A stretch of DNA of 64,000 nucleotides from Sinorhizobium arboris LMG 14919 (GTDB lineage: Bacteria; Pseudomonadota; Alphaproteobacteria; Rhizobiales; Rhizobiaceae): positions 2,193,570 to 2,257,569 of the forward strand of contig NZ_ATYB01000014.1 of assembly GCF_000427465.1 (NCBI RefSeq), read 5' to 3'. Shown piece by piece: positions 51,783-62,429 of the stretch. A program made the position numbers and the translations under genes. The notes under the pieces are model-generated. The model searched no databases. It saw only the letters and a program-made list of their open reading frames with translations, and was not told the DNA's origin. How positions within the stretch are numbered: the stretch's first letter is position 1; every line of letters starts with the position of its first letter.

Positions 51783-52817
51783 CTACCAGTCCATCACGAC
51801 CTTACCGGAATTGCCTGAGCGCATCGCCTCGAAACCGTCGCGAAAATCATCGATGCCGATCCGGTGAGTGATGATCGGCGACAGGTCGAGCCCGCCCTGG
51901 ACGAAGGCGATCATCTTGTACCAGGTCTCGAACATCTCGCGACCATAAATGCCCTTCAGATTGAGCATCTTGAAGATGACCTTGTTCCAGTCGATCTCGA
52001 AGCCCGCCGGCGCAATTCCGAGGATTGCGATCTTGCCGCCATTGTTCATCTTGTCGATCATGTCTCGGAAGGCGGGCGCGGCACCCGACATCTCCAGCCC
52101 GACGTCGAAGCCCTCGGTCATGCCGATGATCCGCATCACGTCGGCGAGGTTTTCCTTCGATGCGTCGACGACGTGGTCGATGCCGAGCTTGCGCGCGAGA
52201 TCGAGACGGACGGGGTTGATATCGGTGATCACGACCTTACGGGCGCCGCAACGCTTGGCCACCATCGCACCCATGATGCCGATCGGCCCCGCGCCGGTGA
52301 CCAGCACGTCTTCGCCCACGAGGTCGAAGGAGAGCGCCGTGTGCACGGCGTTGCCGAAGGGATCGAAGATGGCAGCGATTTCGTCCGGCACGTCGTCGGG
52401 AATCGACACGACATTATATTCAGGCAGGCAGACGAATTCGGCGAAGGAGCCCGGACGGTTGACGCCGACGCCGAGCGTGTTGCGGCACAGATGTCCCCTG
52501 CCGGCGCGGCAGTTGCGGCACTTGCCGCAGACGATGTGCCCTTCGCCGGAAACCCGTTCGCCGACATGGTGCTTGGTGACGGCCGGCCCGATCTCGACGA
52601 CCTCGCCCATGAATTCATGCCCGACCACCATCGGCACCGGAATGGTCTTCTTCGCCCACTGATCCCAGTTCCAGATGTGGACGTCGGTGCCGCAGATCGC
52701 CGATTTCCTGACGCGGATCAGCACGTCGTTCGGTCCGACGTCCGGCACCGGCACCCGCTCCATCCATAGCCCGGCTTCCGGCTTCGTCTTGACGAGTGCC
52801 TTCATCATGTTGGTCAT
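51783..52817 (-). CDS. tdh: L-threonine 3-dehydrogenase
   Basis: 344 aa from ATG 52817 (AGGGAG upstream; E. coli Tdh is 341). Zinc-dependent alcohol dehydrogenase fold: catalytic zinc ligands in [15 protein letters not shown] and [13 protein letters not shown], the structural zinc cluster [18 protein letters not shown], and the NAD-binding [30 protein letters not shown] is diagnostic for Tdh. It oxidises threonine to 2-amino-3-ketobutyrate. The product is the substrate of the enzyme encoded just upstream, so tdh and kbl form a degradation operon. Confidence 0.95.
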   Translation of the reverse strand: MTNMMKALVKTKPEAGLWMERVPVPDVGPNDVLIRVRKSAICGTDVHIWNWDQWAKKTIPVPMVVGHEFMGEVVEIGPAVTKHHVGERVSGEGHIVCGKCRNCRAGRGHLCRNTLGVGVNRPGSFAEFVCLPEYNVVSIPDDVPDEIAAIFDPFGNAVHTALSFDLVGEDVLVTGAGPIGIMGAMVAKRCGARKVVITDINPVRLDLARKLGIDHVVDASKENLADVMRIIGMTEGFDVGLEMSGAAPAFRDMIDKMNNGGKIAILGIAPAGFEIDWNKVIFKMLNLKGIYGREMFETWYKMIAFVQGGLDLSPIITHRIGIDDFRDGFEAMRSGNSGKVVMDW

Positions 52818-52864
52818 CTCGAAGCTCCCTGCCCCTTGCCCCTCACGCTGAGGCGCAACCTCGC

Positions 52865-54052
52865 TCAAATCACGCCCAGCTCGCGGCCCACCTCTTCGAA
52901 GACCGCGATGGCGCGGCGGACATCGGTTTCGCTGTGCGCGGCCGACATCTGCGTGCGGATGCGCGCCTGCCCTTTCGGCACCACCGGGAAGGAGAAGCCA
53001 ATGACGTAGACGCCCTTCTCCAGCATGCGCGCGGCCATTTCCTGTGCGAGCGCAGCGTCTCCGAGCATGACCGGAATAATCGGATGGCCTTCGCCGGCAA
53101 GCGTAAAGCCGAGCCTGGACATCTCGCTTCGGAAAAGCGCCGCGTTTGCATAAAGCCGTCTGCGCAATGCGTCCCCGTTTTCGATCAGCTCGAAAACCTT
53201 GAGAGAGGCGGCGGCGATAACGGGTGCGAGCGTATTGGAAAAGAGATAGGGCCGCGAGCGCTGGCGCAGCCACTCGACGACCTCTGCCTTCGCCGACGTA
53301 TACCCGCCCGAAGCGCCGCCAAGCGCCTTGCCGAGCGTGCCGGTGATGATATCGACCCGGCCTTCTACGCCGCAATGCTCGGCAGAGCCGCGCCCGCTCT
53401 TGCCGACGAAGCCGACCGCATGGCTGTCGTCCACCATGACCATCGCGCCGTATTTCTCGGCGAGATCGCAGACGCCTTCAAGATTTGCAATGATGCCGTC
53501 CATCGAGAAGACGCCGTCGGTGGCGATCATCTTGAACCGGCTGCCTTCCGCCTTCTTCAGTTCTTCTTCCAGCGCCGCCATGTCGTTGTTGGCGTAGCGG
53601 AAGCGCCTGGCCTTGGAGAGGCGCACGCCATCGATGATCGAGGCATGGTTCAGCGCATCCGAGACGATCGCGTCGTCCTCGCCGAGCAGCGTCTCGAACA
53701 AGCCGCCATTGGCGTCGAAGCAGGAGGAATAGAGGATCGTGTCCTCCATGCCGAGGAAGGAGGATATGCGCGCTTCAAGCTCTTTGTGCTCCTCCTGCGT
53801 GCCGCAGATGAAACGCACCGACGCCATGCCGTAGCCATAACGGTCGAGCGCGCTTTTCGCGGCTTGCGCAAGCTCCTCGCTATCGGCGAGTCCGAGATAG
53901 TTGTTGGCGCAGAAATTCAGGACACGCTCGCCGGAAGCGACTTCGATCTCGCCCGACTGCTTGGAAGTGATGACGCGTTCGGACTTATAGAGCCCGGCCT
54001 GCTTAAGGCCTTCGAGTTCCGAACGGAGATGGGAGAGGAAGGCCGTGGTCAT
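52865..54052 (-). CDS. kbl: 2-amino-3-ketobutyrate CoA ligase (glycine C-acetyltransferase)
   Basis: 395 aa from ATG 54052, which matches the family's start ([20 protein letters not shown]). Alpha-oxoamine synthase features: [61 protein letters not shown] and the PLP lysine in [17 protein letters not shown]. The C-terminus [19 protein letters not shown] is conserved. It splits 2-amino-3-ketobutyrate with CoA into glycine and acetyl-CoA. It is first in the operon with tdh 47 bp downstream. Confidence 0.95.
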   Translation of the reverse strand: MTTAFLSHLRSELEGLKQAGLYKSERVITSKQSGEIEVASGERVLNFCANNYLGLADSEELAQAAKSALDRYGYGMASVRFICGTQEEHKELEARISSFLGMEDTILYSSCFDANGGLFETLLGEDDAIVSDALNHASIIDGVRLSKARRFRYANNDMAALEEELKKAEGSRFKMIATDGVFSMDGIIANLEGVCDLAEKYGAMVMVDDSHAVGFVGKSGRGSAEHCGVEGRVDIITGTLGKALGGASGGYTSAKAEVVEWLRQRSRPYLFSNTLAPVIAAASLKVFELIENGDALRRRLYANAALFRSEMSRLGFTLAGEGHPIIPVMLGDAALAQEMAARMLEKGVYVIGFSFPVVPKGQARIRTQMSAAHSETDVRRAIAVFEEVGRELGVI

Positions 54053-54167
54053 GGCTGGGTGCTCGCGATCAAAGGACATCACCGTCTAGAGGACTAACAC
54101 GATGGCAGGCCACTTGCAGCAATTTCTCGGTTCATCATATCCAGCGCCTCGCCCCTTGGAACCCGCG

Positions 54168-56027
54168 TCATCCACCCTCGTCAAGAAACGCTTCGATTAC
54201 CGCCAGAAACGCCTCGCCATATCTCGCCCGCTTGCTCTCGCCGATACCGGGAACGTCAAGCAGCTCGTCGAAATCGCGCGGGCGCCGCTTGGCTAGAGCG
54301 ATCAAGGTCGTATCCGGGAAGACGACATAGGGCGGCACGTCCATCTCGCGGGCGATCGTAAGACGCTCCGAGCGGAGGCGCTCGAACAGCTCGAGGTCGG
54401 AGCCCGCGAGGTCCGATCGCTCTCGCGTCGCCTTCTGCCCGCGAGCGGCTTTGCCGGAACCCGGACGGTCCCGGCGGAAGAGCACCTGCCGCTCGCGCCG
54501 GAAGACGCCCCGGGCCTCGGGCTCCAGCTTCAATGCTCCGAAGGCGCCGTGATCCACGGAGATCAGTCCTGCGGCCAGCAGTTGCCGGAAGATCGACTGC
54601 CAGGTGCGCGCCGGCAGGTCCTTGCCGGCCCCGAACACCGGCATGTCGACATGGCCGAAGCGTTCGGTCTTCTCGTTCACGCTGCCCATAAGCACGTCGA
54701 TCAGACGGCCGGTACCGAAACGCTCGCCAGTCCGATAGACGGCGGCAAGCGCCTTTATCGCCGCTTCCGTGCCGTCCCAGGTCTCGACCGGCTTCAGGCA
54801 GGTGTCGCAATTACCGCAGCCGCCCGGATGAGCCTCGCCGAAATGCGCGAGGATGGCCTGGCGCCGGCAGCCTGCCGTCTCGCAAATGGCAAGCAGCGAA
54901 TTGAGCTTCGCCCGCTCGATGCGTTTGATTTCCTCGGGCGCTCCCCCCTCGTCGATCATCCGCCGGCGCTGGATGACGTCGGCCATGCCATAGGCCATCC
55001 ACACTTCCGAAGGCAGCCCGTCGCGGCCCGCCCTCCCCGTCTCCTGGTAATAGGCTTCGACGGAGCCCGGCAGGTCGAGATGAGCGACATAGCGCACATC
55101 CGGCTTGTCGATCCCCATGCCGAAAGCGACGGTTGCGACGAGGCACAGGTTCTCTTCCTTGAGGAACGCATCCTGATGCGCATCGCGCAATGTCCGATCC
55201 ATGCCGGCATGATAGGGAAGCGCACGGATGCCTTGCGCATTCAGCCATTCCGCCGTGTCTTCGACTTTCGCGCGCGAGAGGCAATAGACGATGCCGCTTG
55301 CATCCCTGAAACGCGAAAGGAAGCGCAGCAATTGCTGGCGAGGCTGGTCGCGTTCCACGATTTCATAGGCGATATTCGGGCGGTCGAAGCTCGAGGTGAA
55401 AACGCGCGCCCCGCCGAGTGCCAGTCGCTCGATCAGATCGTCACGCGTGTGGGGATCCGCGGTGGCGGTGAGCGCGATGCGCGGCACACCGGGAAAGCGC
55501 TCGGCCAGGCAGCCGAGACCGCGATATTCCGGGCGGAAATCATGGCCCCATTGCGATACGCAATGGGCCTCGTCGATCGCGAACAGGGCAATATCGGCAT
55601 CGGCGATCATGTCGGCGAAGCCGTCGGTGACGGCGCGTTCCGGCGTCACATAGATGAGGTCCAGAGTGCCCGCCGCGAGGGCACGGCGGACCGCAATCGC
55701 CTCCTCCCGCGTCAGGGAGGAGTTGAGTGCGGCCGCCCGGATGCCGAGTTGCTTCAGCGCCTCCACCTGGTCGCGCATCAAGGCGATCAGCGGCGAAACG
55801 ACGATGCCGACTCCCCCGCGGCACAGCGCCGGGATCTGGAAGCAGAGCGATTTTCCCGCCCCCGTCGGAAAGAGAACGACGGCATCGCCGCCGGCAATCA
55901 CATGATCGACGACCGCCTGCTGCTGGCCGCGGAAGCTGGAATAGCCATAGATGCGCTTCAGCACTTCGAGGGGATTGCGCACGCCCTCCGTTTCGAACAG
56001 GCGGGCGGTGTTGTGGCTTTTGGGCAT
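54168..56027 (-). CDS. recQ: ATP-dependent DNA helicase RecQ
   Basis: 619 aa from ATG 56027; a TTG at 56081 would add 18 residues. Helicase motifs: [20 protein letters not shown] (motif 0), [18 protein letters not shown] (Walker A), [20 protein letters not shown] (DEAH plus aromatic loop), [32 protein letters not shown] and [14 protein letters not shown]. The zinc cluster ([10 protein letters not shown]...[11 protein letters not shown]) and winged helix follow, and an HRDC domain ends the protein ([22 protein letters not shown]). It works in recombinational repair and replication restart. It lies between kbl and dnaG. Confidence 0.94.
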   Translation of the reverse strand: MPKSHNTARLFETEGVRNPLEVLKRIYGYSSFRGQQQAVVDHVIAGGDAVVLFPTGAGKSLCFQIPALCRGGVGIVVSPLIALMRDQVEALKQLGIRAAALNSSLTREEAIAVRRALAAGTLDLIYVTPERAVTDGFADMIADADIALFAIDEAHCVSQWGHDFRPEYRGLGCLAERFPGVPRIALTATADPHTRDDLIERLALGGARVFTSSFDRPNIAYEIVERDQPRQQLLRFLSRFRDASGIVYCLSRAKVEDTAEWLNAQGIRALPYHAGMDRTLRDAHQDAFLKEENLCLVATVAFGMGIDKPDVRYVAHLDLPGSVEAYYQETGRAGRDGLPSEVWMAYGMADVIQRRRMIDEGGAPEEIKRIERAKLNSLLAICETAGCRRQAILAHFGEAHPGGCGNCDTCLKPVETWDGTEAAIKALAAVYRTGERFGTGRLIDVLMGSVNEKTERFGHVDMPVFGAGKDLPARTWQSIFRQLLAAGLISVDHGAFGALKLEPEARGVFRRERQVLFRRDRPGSGKAARGQKATRERSDLAGSDLELFERLRSERLTIAREMDVPPYVVFPDTTLIALAKRRPRDFDELLDVPGIGESKRARYGEAFLAVIEAFLDEGG

Positions 56028-56126
56028 GGAATCGCTTTCGTCGAGTGCGCGCAGTATGGAGTCGCGGCTGGCCGAAGGCAAACGCGGCAGAATCTCTGCT
56101 CGACCCGCCCGTGGTGAGAGAACCGG

Positions 56127-58130
56127 CTACCGCGCCGCCGGTCCTTTGACGCGGCCGGACAGGACGCCGAAGCCTTCGATGATCGCTTCGAGCTTGTCCA
56201 TCCGGTGGAGCTCGAGCTGCACCTCTTCCATGGCGCGCACGAGCCGCTGACCCTGCTCCGCGTCTTCGGACGCCGTAGCTTCCGCGATCTCGCGCTCGAG
56301 CTCCCGCTTCTGCCAGAGCAGCGCCTTGGTCCGCCGATGAAGCGTCAGAGCCTGAAGATAACCTTCGCGTGCGTCCTCCGGAGCCGCCGCCGCCGTTGCC
56401 GTCCAGAGCCGCGCATAGCGTACCTGCTGGTCCAGGGCGCCGATCAGCGCGGAGAACCCCTCCGCCTCGAGTTGCTCCATGAGGGTTTCCCGCGTCAGCC
56501 GCAACCCGTTTGCCGCCGCGGCATTCAGAACCGCGGCCCAGCAGCGCTGCAGGTCACGGTGGTCGAACTCGATCGTGGCAATCTCGTCATACTCGTCGAA
56601 CAGCAATTGCGGATGATTGACGATCGTCAATGCAAGCACGCTTTCGCGCAGCACCGGCGGCCGAAGCGAGCTGCCGGCCTTCAGCATCTGATTGAGTCTG
56701 GAACTGCCGGCGGTACCGGCCTCCACGGCCGCGCCCATGACCGGGTTGGGAGCCGGCGACCAACCCCTGCCGCCCTGCCTGCCCGCCTGCCTTGGGCCCC
56801 GCTCGAACGGCCGCCGTTCGCCTCTGAACGGCGCGCTTCCCTGGAGGAATGCGTTCAGGCGGTCGCGCATGTCCTGTCCGTAGTGACGGCGCACGCTCTC
56901 GTCGGCAATGACCGACGTTACCTGCCGCAGCCGCGCCTCGAGTTCGGCGCGCTTTTCCGGCGTGTCGAAATCGCCGCCCTGCACCTCGCGCAGCCAGACC
57001 ATGTCGGCAAGCGAGCGGGCATTGGCGAGCACCTTGTCGAAGGGCTCGCGGCCATCATGGCGCACCACGTCGTCCGGGTCCTTGCCCTCCGGCAGCACGG
57101 CAAACCGTACGGACCGGCCGGGTTTCAGATAGGGCAAGGCGAGATCGACGGCCCGATGGGCGGCGCGGATTCCGGCGCCGTCACCGTCGAAGCAGAGCAC
57201 CGGCTGAGCGGTCATCTTCCAGAGAAGGTCGAGCTGAACTTCGGTAAGCGCCGTGCCAAGCGGCGCAACGGCATTTTCGATTCCCGCCTGATGAAGCGCG
57301 ATCACGTCCATATAGCCTTCGACGGCGATGATCGTTCCCGCGCCATCGGCACCCTGCGCCGCTCGCCGCGCGCGCGTGAAATTGAACAGCACATTGCCCT
57401 TGTGGAAGAGCTCGGTCTCGTTGGAGTTCAGATATTTGGCCGGCGCGTCCGGCGACATGGCGCGCCCGCCGAAGGCGATCACCCTCTCGCGTGAGGAAAG
57501 GATCGGGAACATGATGCGGTCGCGGAAGCGGTCATAGGAGACAGGAACATCCTGACCGTAGACGACGAGGCCGCAGGCCTCGATCTGGTCCTTGCCGATA
57601 CCCTTCCCTGCCAAAAACTCCTTCAGTGCATTGCGGCTGTCAGGTGCAAAACCGAGACGGAACGTCTCGATCGTGCGGCCGGTCAGTCCGCGCTCGCGCA
57701 GATAGGCGCGCGCCTTTGCCCCGTTCGCGGCCTGAAGCTGATCCTGAAAGAACTGCGTCGCGAGTTCCATGACGTCGAGCAGGCTCGTGCGCTCCCGTTC
57801 GCGCTGCTCGGCCTGGGGGTCGGGCTGCGGCATGGGGATGCCCGCCATGTCGGCGATCTGCTGCACGGCCTCCGGAAAGCTAAGGCCCTCAAGCTCGGTC
57901 AGGAAGCGGAAATGATCGCCGGACACGCCGCAGCCGAAGCAGTGATAACGGCCCTTGCGGTCCTCGCAGTGGAAACTCGGAGACTTCTCGCCGTGGAACG
58001 GGCAGCAGGCCCAATAATCGCCGCGCGAAACATTGGTCTTGCGCCGGTCCCAGGTGACGCGCTTGCCGATCACGTCCGAAATGGGAACGCGGTCGCGTAT
58101 CTCGTCGAGGAAGGACGGTGAAAAGCGCAT
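56127..58130 (-). CDS. dnaG: DNA primase DnaG
   Basis: 667 aa. The N-terminal CHC2 zinc finger (YWACCPFHGEKSPSFHCEDR with YHCFGCGVSGDHFRF) is followed by the RNAP core of the Toprim fold: IMFPILSSRERVIAFGGRAM, IAVEGYMDVIALHQAGIENA (Glu) and VLCFDGDGAGIRAAHRAVDL (DxD). The C-terminal part (from about 470) would bind the replicative helicase. ATG 58130 follows AGAGGTAGTCC. It synthesises RNA primers for replication. It is separated from yqeY by 234 bp. Confidence 0.96.
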   Translation of the reverse strand: MRFSPSFLDEIRDRVPISDVIGKRVTWDRRKTNVSRGDYWACCPFHGEKSPSFHCEDRKGRYHCFGCGVSGDHFRFLTELEGLSFPEAVQQIADMAGIPMPQPDPQAEQRERERTSLLDVMELATQFFQDQLQAANGAKARAYLRERGLTGRTIETFRLGFAPDSRNALKEFLAGKGIGKDQIEACGLVVYGQDVPVSYDRFRDRIMFPILSSRERVIAFGGRAMSPDAPAKYLNSNETELFHKGNVLFNFTRARRAAQGADGAGTIIAVEGYMDVIALHQAGIENAVAPLGTALTEVQLDLLWKMTAQPVLCFDGDGAGIRAAHRAVDLALPYLKPGRSVRFAVLPEGKDPDDVVRHDGREPFDKVLANARSLADMVWLREVQGGDFDTPEKRAELEARLRQVTSVIADESVRRHYGQDMRDRLNAFLQGSAPFRGERRPFERGPRQAGRQGGRGWSPAPNPVMGAAVEAGTAGSSRLNQMLKAGSSLRPPVLRESVLALTIVNHPQLLFDEYDEIATIEFDHRDLQRCWAAVLNAAAANGLRLTRETLMEQLEAEGFSALIGALDQQVRYARLWTATAAAAPEDAREGYLQALTLHRRTKALLWQKRELEREIAEATASEDAEQGQRLVRAMEEVQLELHRMDKLEAIIEGFGVLSGRVKGPAAR

Positions 58131-58337
58131 GGACTACCTCTACTGCATGCGCCCGAATCCGTGCAGCGGCTTCGGGCAACGACATGCATGCAAACCTCCA
58201 TATAAGCGGCATGGCCGAAGGAAGCCACAGGCAGCCTGCGCCTTGCCCGCTATTCACAGGCACGCGCTCAAGCCGAAGAGGTAACGCTTGTCGGCCGGCG
58301 CGGCGCGGGTCGATTGCCGCCGGCGGCTCAAGGAAGG

Positions 58338-58359
58338 AGCGCCCGCCGAAGCGGGCGCT
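58338..58359 (-). terminator. yqeY terminator
   Basis: AGCGCCCGC (58338-58346) - CGAA - GCGGGCGCT (58351-58359), a perfect 9-bp tetraloop hairpin starting six bases after the yqeY stop and followed by CCTTCCTT on the minus strand. Confidence 0.7.
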
Positions 58360-58364
58360 GCGGC

Positions 58365-58814
58365 TCACTTCAGGAGGTCCTTGACCACCCCGGAGGCCTT
58401 GCCGAAGTCCATCTTGCCCGGGTAGCGCTCTTTCAGGGCGTTCATGCATTTGCCCATGTCGCGCAGTCCATGCGCGCCGATTTCCGCGACGGTCTTGGCG
58501 CAGACTTCCTTGACCTTTTCGTCGGAAAGCTGCTCCGGCAGGAACTGGTTGATGATGGCGATTTCCTGCCGTTCCTGCTCGGCAAGCTCCGGCCGGCCGC
58601 CCTCGTCGTAGACGCGGGCGGATTCCTCGCGCTGCTTGATCATCTTCGCGAGGATCTGCAGGATCTCGTCGTCGCCGACCGGGTCCTTGCCGTGGCCGCG
58701 ATTGGCGATGTCGCGGTCCTTGATCGCGGCCTGGATGAGCCGGACGGTCGAGATGCGCCGGGTATCCTTGGCCTTGAGGGCTTCTTTCAGTGCATTGGCG
58801 AAATGCTCGCGCAT
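58365..58814 (-). CDS. yqeY: GatB/YqeY domain protein
   Basis: 149 aa. It starts MREHFANALKEALKAKDTRR and shows STVRLIQAAIKDRDIANRG, MIKQREESARVYDEGGRPELAEQE and IINQFLPEQLSDEKV, the signature of stand-alone YqeY proteins, which share the tail domain of the GatB amidotransferase subunit and probably bind tRNA. It ends KASGVVKDLLK. The gene precedes dnaG in the same direction and is divergent from carA. Confidence 0.92.
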   Translation of the reverse strand: MREHFANALKEALKAKDTRRISTVRLIQAAIKDRDIANRGHGKDPVGDDEILQILAKMIKQREESARVYDEGGRPELAEQERQEIAIINQFLPEQLSDEKVKEVCAKTVAEIGAHGLRDMGKCMNALKERYPGKMDFGKASGVVKDLLK

Positions 58815-59139
58815 GTCTTAACTCCATGTCGAAACCGACCCCAGGGCTGAATCTGCGGGGCCGGTTCGATGCGTCCTTTTGTCATCGTCTTAAACCAGTG
58901 CGGCAGGTACAATCAAACGTCTTTGGCAACCGCTTGAATAATAAGGTATTTTATTTCCAGACAATTCACAGCGGCTGGTTGACCTTGCCAGAGCCTTTGG
59001 CTATTTTCCGGCACCTGCACGTACATCGGCATGAACCTTCTCCCGCGGGGTTTCCGCGCGCCATGCCGCATGCGATCTGAAATGGCCCTGAACCGACCGG
59101 CTTTCAAGCCTCGTCCTCGGCCACAACGGGATAGAGACG
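58815..59139. other. carA leader/promoter region
   Basis: 325 bp of divergent spacer. An AT-rich part (AATAATAAGGTATTTTATTT near 58936) is the likely promoter zone. I saw no clear leader peptide, attenuator or palindromic operator for arginine or pyrimidine control. Confidence 0.45.
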
Positions 59140-60345
59140 ATGACCGCGACACCCGCATGGACAATCCAGAAACCCACTGCCCTGCTCGTTCTGGCCGACG
59201 GCACGGTGATCGAAGGCAAGGGCATCGGCGCGACCGGGAAGGTTCAGGCCGAGGTCTGTTTCAACACGGCGTTGACCGGGTACCAGGAAATCCTGACCGA
59301 CCCCTCATATCTCGGCCAGATCGTCACGTTCACCTTCCCGCATATCGGCAATATCGGCGCCAATGACGAGGACATCGAGGATCTGACGCCTGCCGCCCGC
59401 CACGGTGCCGTCGGCGTCATCTTCAAGGCCGACATCACCGAGCCCTCCAACTACCGCGCCGCAAAGCACCTCGATGCCTGGCTGAAGGCGCGCGGCATCA
59501 TCGGCCTTTGCGGCATCGATACGCGGGCGCTGACCGCCTGGATCCGCGAAAACGGCATGCCGAACGCCGTCATCGCCCATGACCCGGCGGGGGTCTTCAA
59601 CGTCGAGGCGCTGAAAGCCGAGGCAAAGGACTGGAGCGGCCTCGAGGGCCTCGACCTCGCCAAGGTTGCCACATCGGGCCAGTCCTATCGCTGGAGCGAG
59701 AAACCCTGGGTCTGGAACGAGAGCTACTCGACGCTGGGCGAAACCGACGCGGCTTACCACGTCGTGGCTCTCGATTACGGCGTCAAGCGCAACATCCTGC
59801 GCCTCTTCGCCGGCCTGAACTGCCGTGTCACTGTCGTCCCGGCCCAGACGAGCGCCGAAGAAGTGCTTGCGCTCAAGCCGGATGGCATCTTCCTGTCGAA
59901 CGGTCCGGGCGACCCGGCCGCGACCGGCGAATATGCCGTGCCTGTCATTCAGGAGCTTCTCAAAACGGATATTCCGGTCTTCGGCATCTGCCTCGGCCAC
60001 CAGATGCTGGCACTGGCGCTCGGAGCCAGGACCGAGAAGATGCATCAGGGCCACCACGGCGCCAACCACCCGGTCAAGGACCACACCACCGGCAAGGTCG
60101 AGATCGTGTCGATGAACCACGGCTTCGCAGTGGATGCGAAGTCGCTTCCGCAAGGCGTTGAACAGACTCATATTTCGCTGTTCGACGGAACCAATTGCGG
60201 CCTGCGCGTCGACGGCAGGCCGGTCTTCTCCGTTCAGCACCACCCGGAAGCTTCGCCGGGTCCGCAGGATAGCCATTACCTCTTTCGCCGCTTCCTGAAT
60301 CTTATTCGCGAGAAGAAAGGCGAACCGGCACTCGCAGAGCGCTGA
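59140..60345 (+). CDS. carA: Carbamoyl-phosphate synthase small subunit
   Basis: 401 aa. The N-terminal half (ALLVLADGTVIEGKGIGATG, FNTALTGYQEILTDPSYLGQ, FTFPHIGNIGANDED) is CarA-specific; the C-terminal half is a class I glutamine amidotransferase with FLSNGPGDPAATGEY, the nucleophile Cys in FGICLGHQMLALALG, and VQHHPEASPGPQDSHYLF for the His/Glu pair. It supplies ammonia from glutamine to CarB for arginine and pyrimidine synthesis. carB is not in this window. A terminator at 60354 follows, so carA is transcribed alone. Confidence 0.96.
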   Translation: MTATPAWTIQKPTALLVLADGTVIEGKGIGATGKVQAEVCFNTALTGYQEILTDPSYLGQIVTFTFPHIGNIGANDEDIEDLTPAARHGAVGVIFKADITEPSNYRAAKHLDAWLKARGIIGLCGIDTRALTAWIRENGMPNAVIAHDPAGVFNVEALKAEAKDWSGLEGLDLAKVATSGQSYRWSEKPWVWNESYSTLGETDAAYHVVALDYGVKRNILRLFAGLNCRVTVVPAQTSAEEVLALKPDGIFLSNGPGDPAATGEYAVPVIQELLKTDIPVFGICLGHQMLALALGARTEKMHQGHHGANHPVKDHTTGKVEIVSMNHGFAVDAKSLPQGVEQTHISLFDGTNCGLRVDGRPVFSVQHHPEASPGPQDSHYLFRRFLNLIREKKGEPALAER

Positions 60346-60353
60346 AATTGATA

Positions 60354-60376
60354 GGCCCGCCGCGTGCGGGCCTTTT
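60354..60376 (+). terminator. carA intrinsic terminator
   Basis: GGCCCGC (60354-60360) - CGCGT - GCGGGCC (60366-60372) followed by TTTT, nine bases after the carA stop. Confidence 0.85.
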
Positions 60377-60422
60377 CATATTCACAGCTATTCACAGCCT
60401 CGACGAATTGATCCGGTCAAGG

Positions 60423-61313
60423 CTAACCGCCGTCAAGCCGCCCGGCGATGAAATCGACCGTCGCCCGCACCGAGGGCAGTTGACCGCGCCGATGCGGCAT
60501 CAGCAACGTCGTGGTCACCTTGCCGGCAGTCCATTCCGGAAGAATGCGGACCAGCGCGCCGCTTTCGATCTCCTGCTGGCAAAGTTTGCCGGGCAAGGTG
60601 GTGATTCCGAGGCCCGCCAGAGCGGCTTCCCGCAGGACGCGGGATTCGTCCGCCACGAAACGTGGCCTCGGCGAGACCGATGCGCTCGCCCCATCGGCAC
60701 GCTCCATCTCCCATCCCTCGGACGCCAGCGACGTGAGCAGCCCGTCATGGTGCTCGATATCCTCCGGACGTTCGGGAGTGCCGTTCCTGTGCAAATAGAG
60801 CGGCGAAGCCACGAGCAGTTTGGCCTGGAATCCGACCCGACGCTGGACGAGGCCGGAATCCGGCAGCGGTGCGAAATGGTCTCGCACGGCAATATCGAAG
60901 CCTTCCTGAATGATGTCGACGAAGCGGTCCGTCGCATGCAGCGTGACGCGCAGTTTCGGGTAGGCAAGTGCGAGCTGCGGCAAGAGCGGCGCCAGCGATA
61001 ACTGCGCGGTCGGTACCGAAGCCGTGATTCTCACCGTGCCGCTCGGCTCGGCAAGCCTGCCCTTGACGACATTCTCCGCCGCTTCCGCCTCGATCATCAT
61101 CGCCGCCGCGTGGCGATAGAAGTCCTTGCCGGTTTCGGTCACCGCGAAATGACGCGACGTCCGGTTGATCAACCGGACCCCGAGATCCTTTTCGAGTTCG
61201 GCCACCCGCTTGCTGAGTGTCGATTTCGGCAGGTTCAGCGCTCGCGCAGCGGGCGCGAAACCCCCGTGGTCCACGACGTGAACGAAGAACGTGAAGTCGT
61301 TGAGATTGGCCAT
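60423..61313 (-). CDS. LysR-family transcriptional regulator
   Basis: 296 aa. Helix-turn-helix at the N-terminus (FAPAARALNLPKSTLSKRVAELEKDL in parts, residues 18-43), RLINRTSRHFAVTETG, then an effector-binding domain with SGTVRITASVPTAQLSLAPL and SRVLREAALAGLGITTLPG. The pattern (LPKSTLSKRVAELE, LLNRTSR-type) is that of the AaeR/DsdC-like group often linked to adjacent oxidoreductases. It is divergent from an SDR gene with an inverted repeat in the 112-bp gap, so it probably controls that gene and itself. Confidence 0.9.
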   Translation of the reverse strand: MANLNDFTFFVHVVDHGGFAPAARALNLPKSTLSKRVAELEKDLGVRLINRTSRHFAVTETGKDFYRHAAAMMIEAEAAENVVKGRLAEPSGTVRITASVPTAQLSLAPLLPQLALAYPKLRVTLHATDRFVDIIQEGFDIAVRDHFAPLPDSGLVQRRVGFQAKLLVASPLYLHRNGTPERPEDIEHHDGLLTSLASEGWEMERADGASASVSPRPRFVADESRVLREAALAGLGITTLPGKLCQQEIESGALVRILPEWTAGKVTTTLLMPHRRGQLPSVRATVDFIAGRLDGG

Positions 61314-61335
61314 GGCTTCCCATCATCCACAAACA

Positions 61336-61350
61336 TGGACGATAGGTCCA
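61336..61350. promoter_or_regulatory. Operator candidate between LysR and SDR genes
   Basis: TGGAC - GATAG - GTCCA, a perfect short palindrome. Flanking half-site-like words TCCACAA at 61326 and GTCCACAAG at 61375 repeat the motif. The placement in the divergent gap fits LysR control. Confidence 0.5.
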
Positions 61351-61365
61351 CGAAGAGCCATCTAG

Positions 61366-62187
<822 letters not shown>

Positions 62188-62212
62188 TTAAATTCTTCGG
62201 AAGGTAACTATC

Positions 62213-62311
62213 ATGAGCAGCATTTCCATTCTGGCCGGCGACCGCATAGACAGGGGCGGCCACGGCGACGACATCTCGGCCGTTATCGAGGTGATCCGGA
62301 AGCGAAAATGA
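62213..62311 (+). CDS. Possible 32-aa protein
   Basis: ATG 62213 follows GGAAGGTAACTATC, a good ribosome site. The peptide starts MSSISILAGDRIDRGGHGDD and ends AVIEVIRKRK, stopping at 62311. It begins 25 bp after the SDR stop and could be translated from the same message. It is too short to place in a family; it may be a real small protein or the start of a gene now lost. Confidence 0.4.
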   Translation: MSSISILAGDRIDRGGHGDDISAVIEVIRKRK

Positions 62312-62382
62312 CCGCATTTCAATGGGATAGGGCTGCCGCCTGAATCGGATCGGCAGATCGCTGAATCAAGCTCTGAACATGA

Positions 62383-62409
62383 AAAAGCCCGCCGTTGAAG
62401 CGGGCTTTT
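62383..62409. terminator. Bidirectional intrinsic terminator
   Basis: AAAAGCCCGC (62383-62392) - CGTTGAA - GCGGGCTTTT (62400-62409). The stem with A-run and T-run on both sides serves the aspartate aminotransferase gene on the minus strand and the SDR unit on the plus strand. Confidence 0.9.
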
Positions 62410-62429
62410 CACATCGCTCTGCAGGAGAA

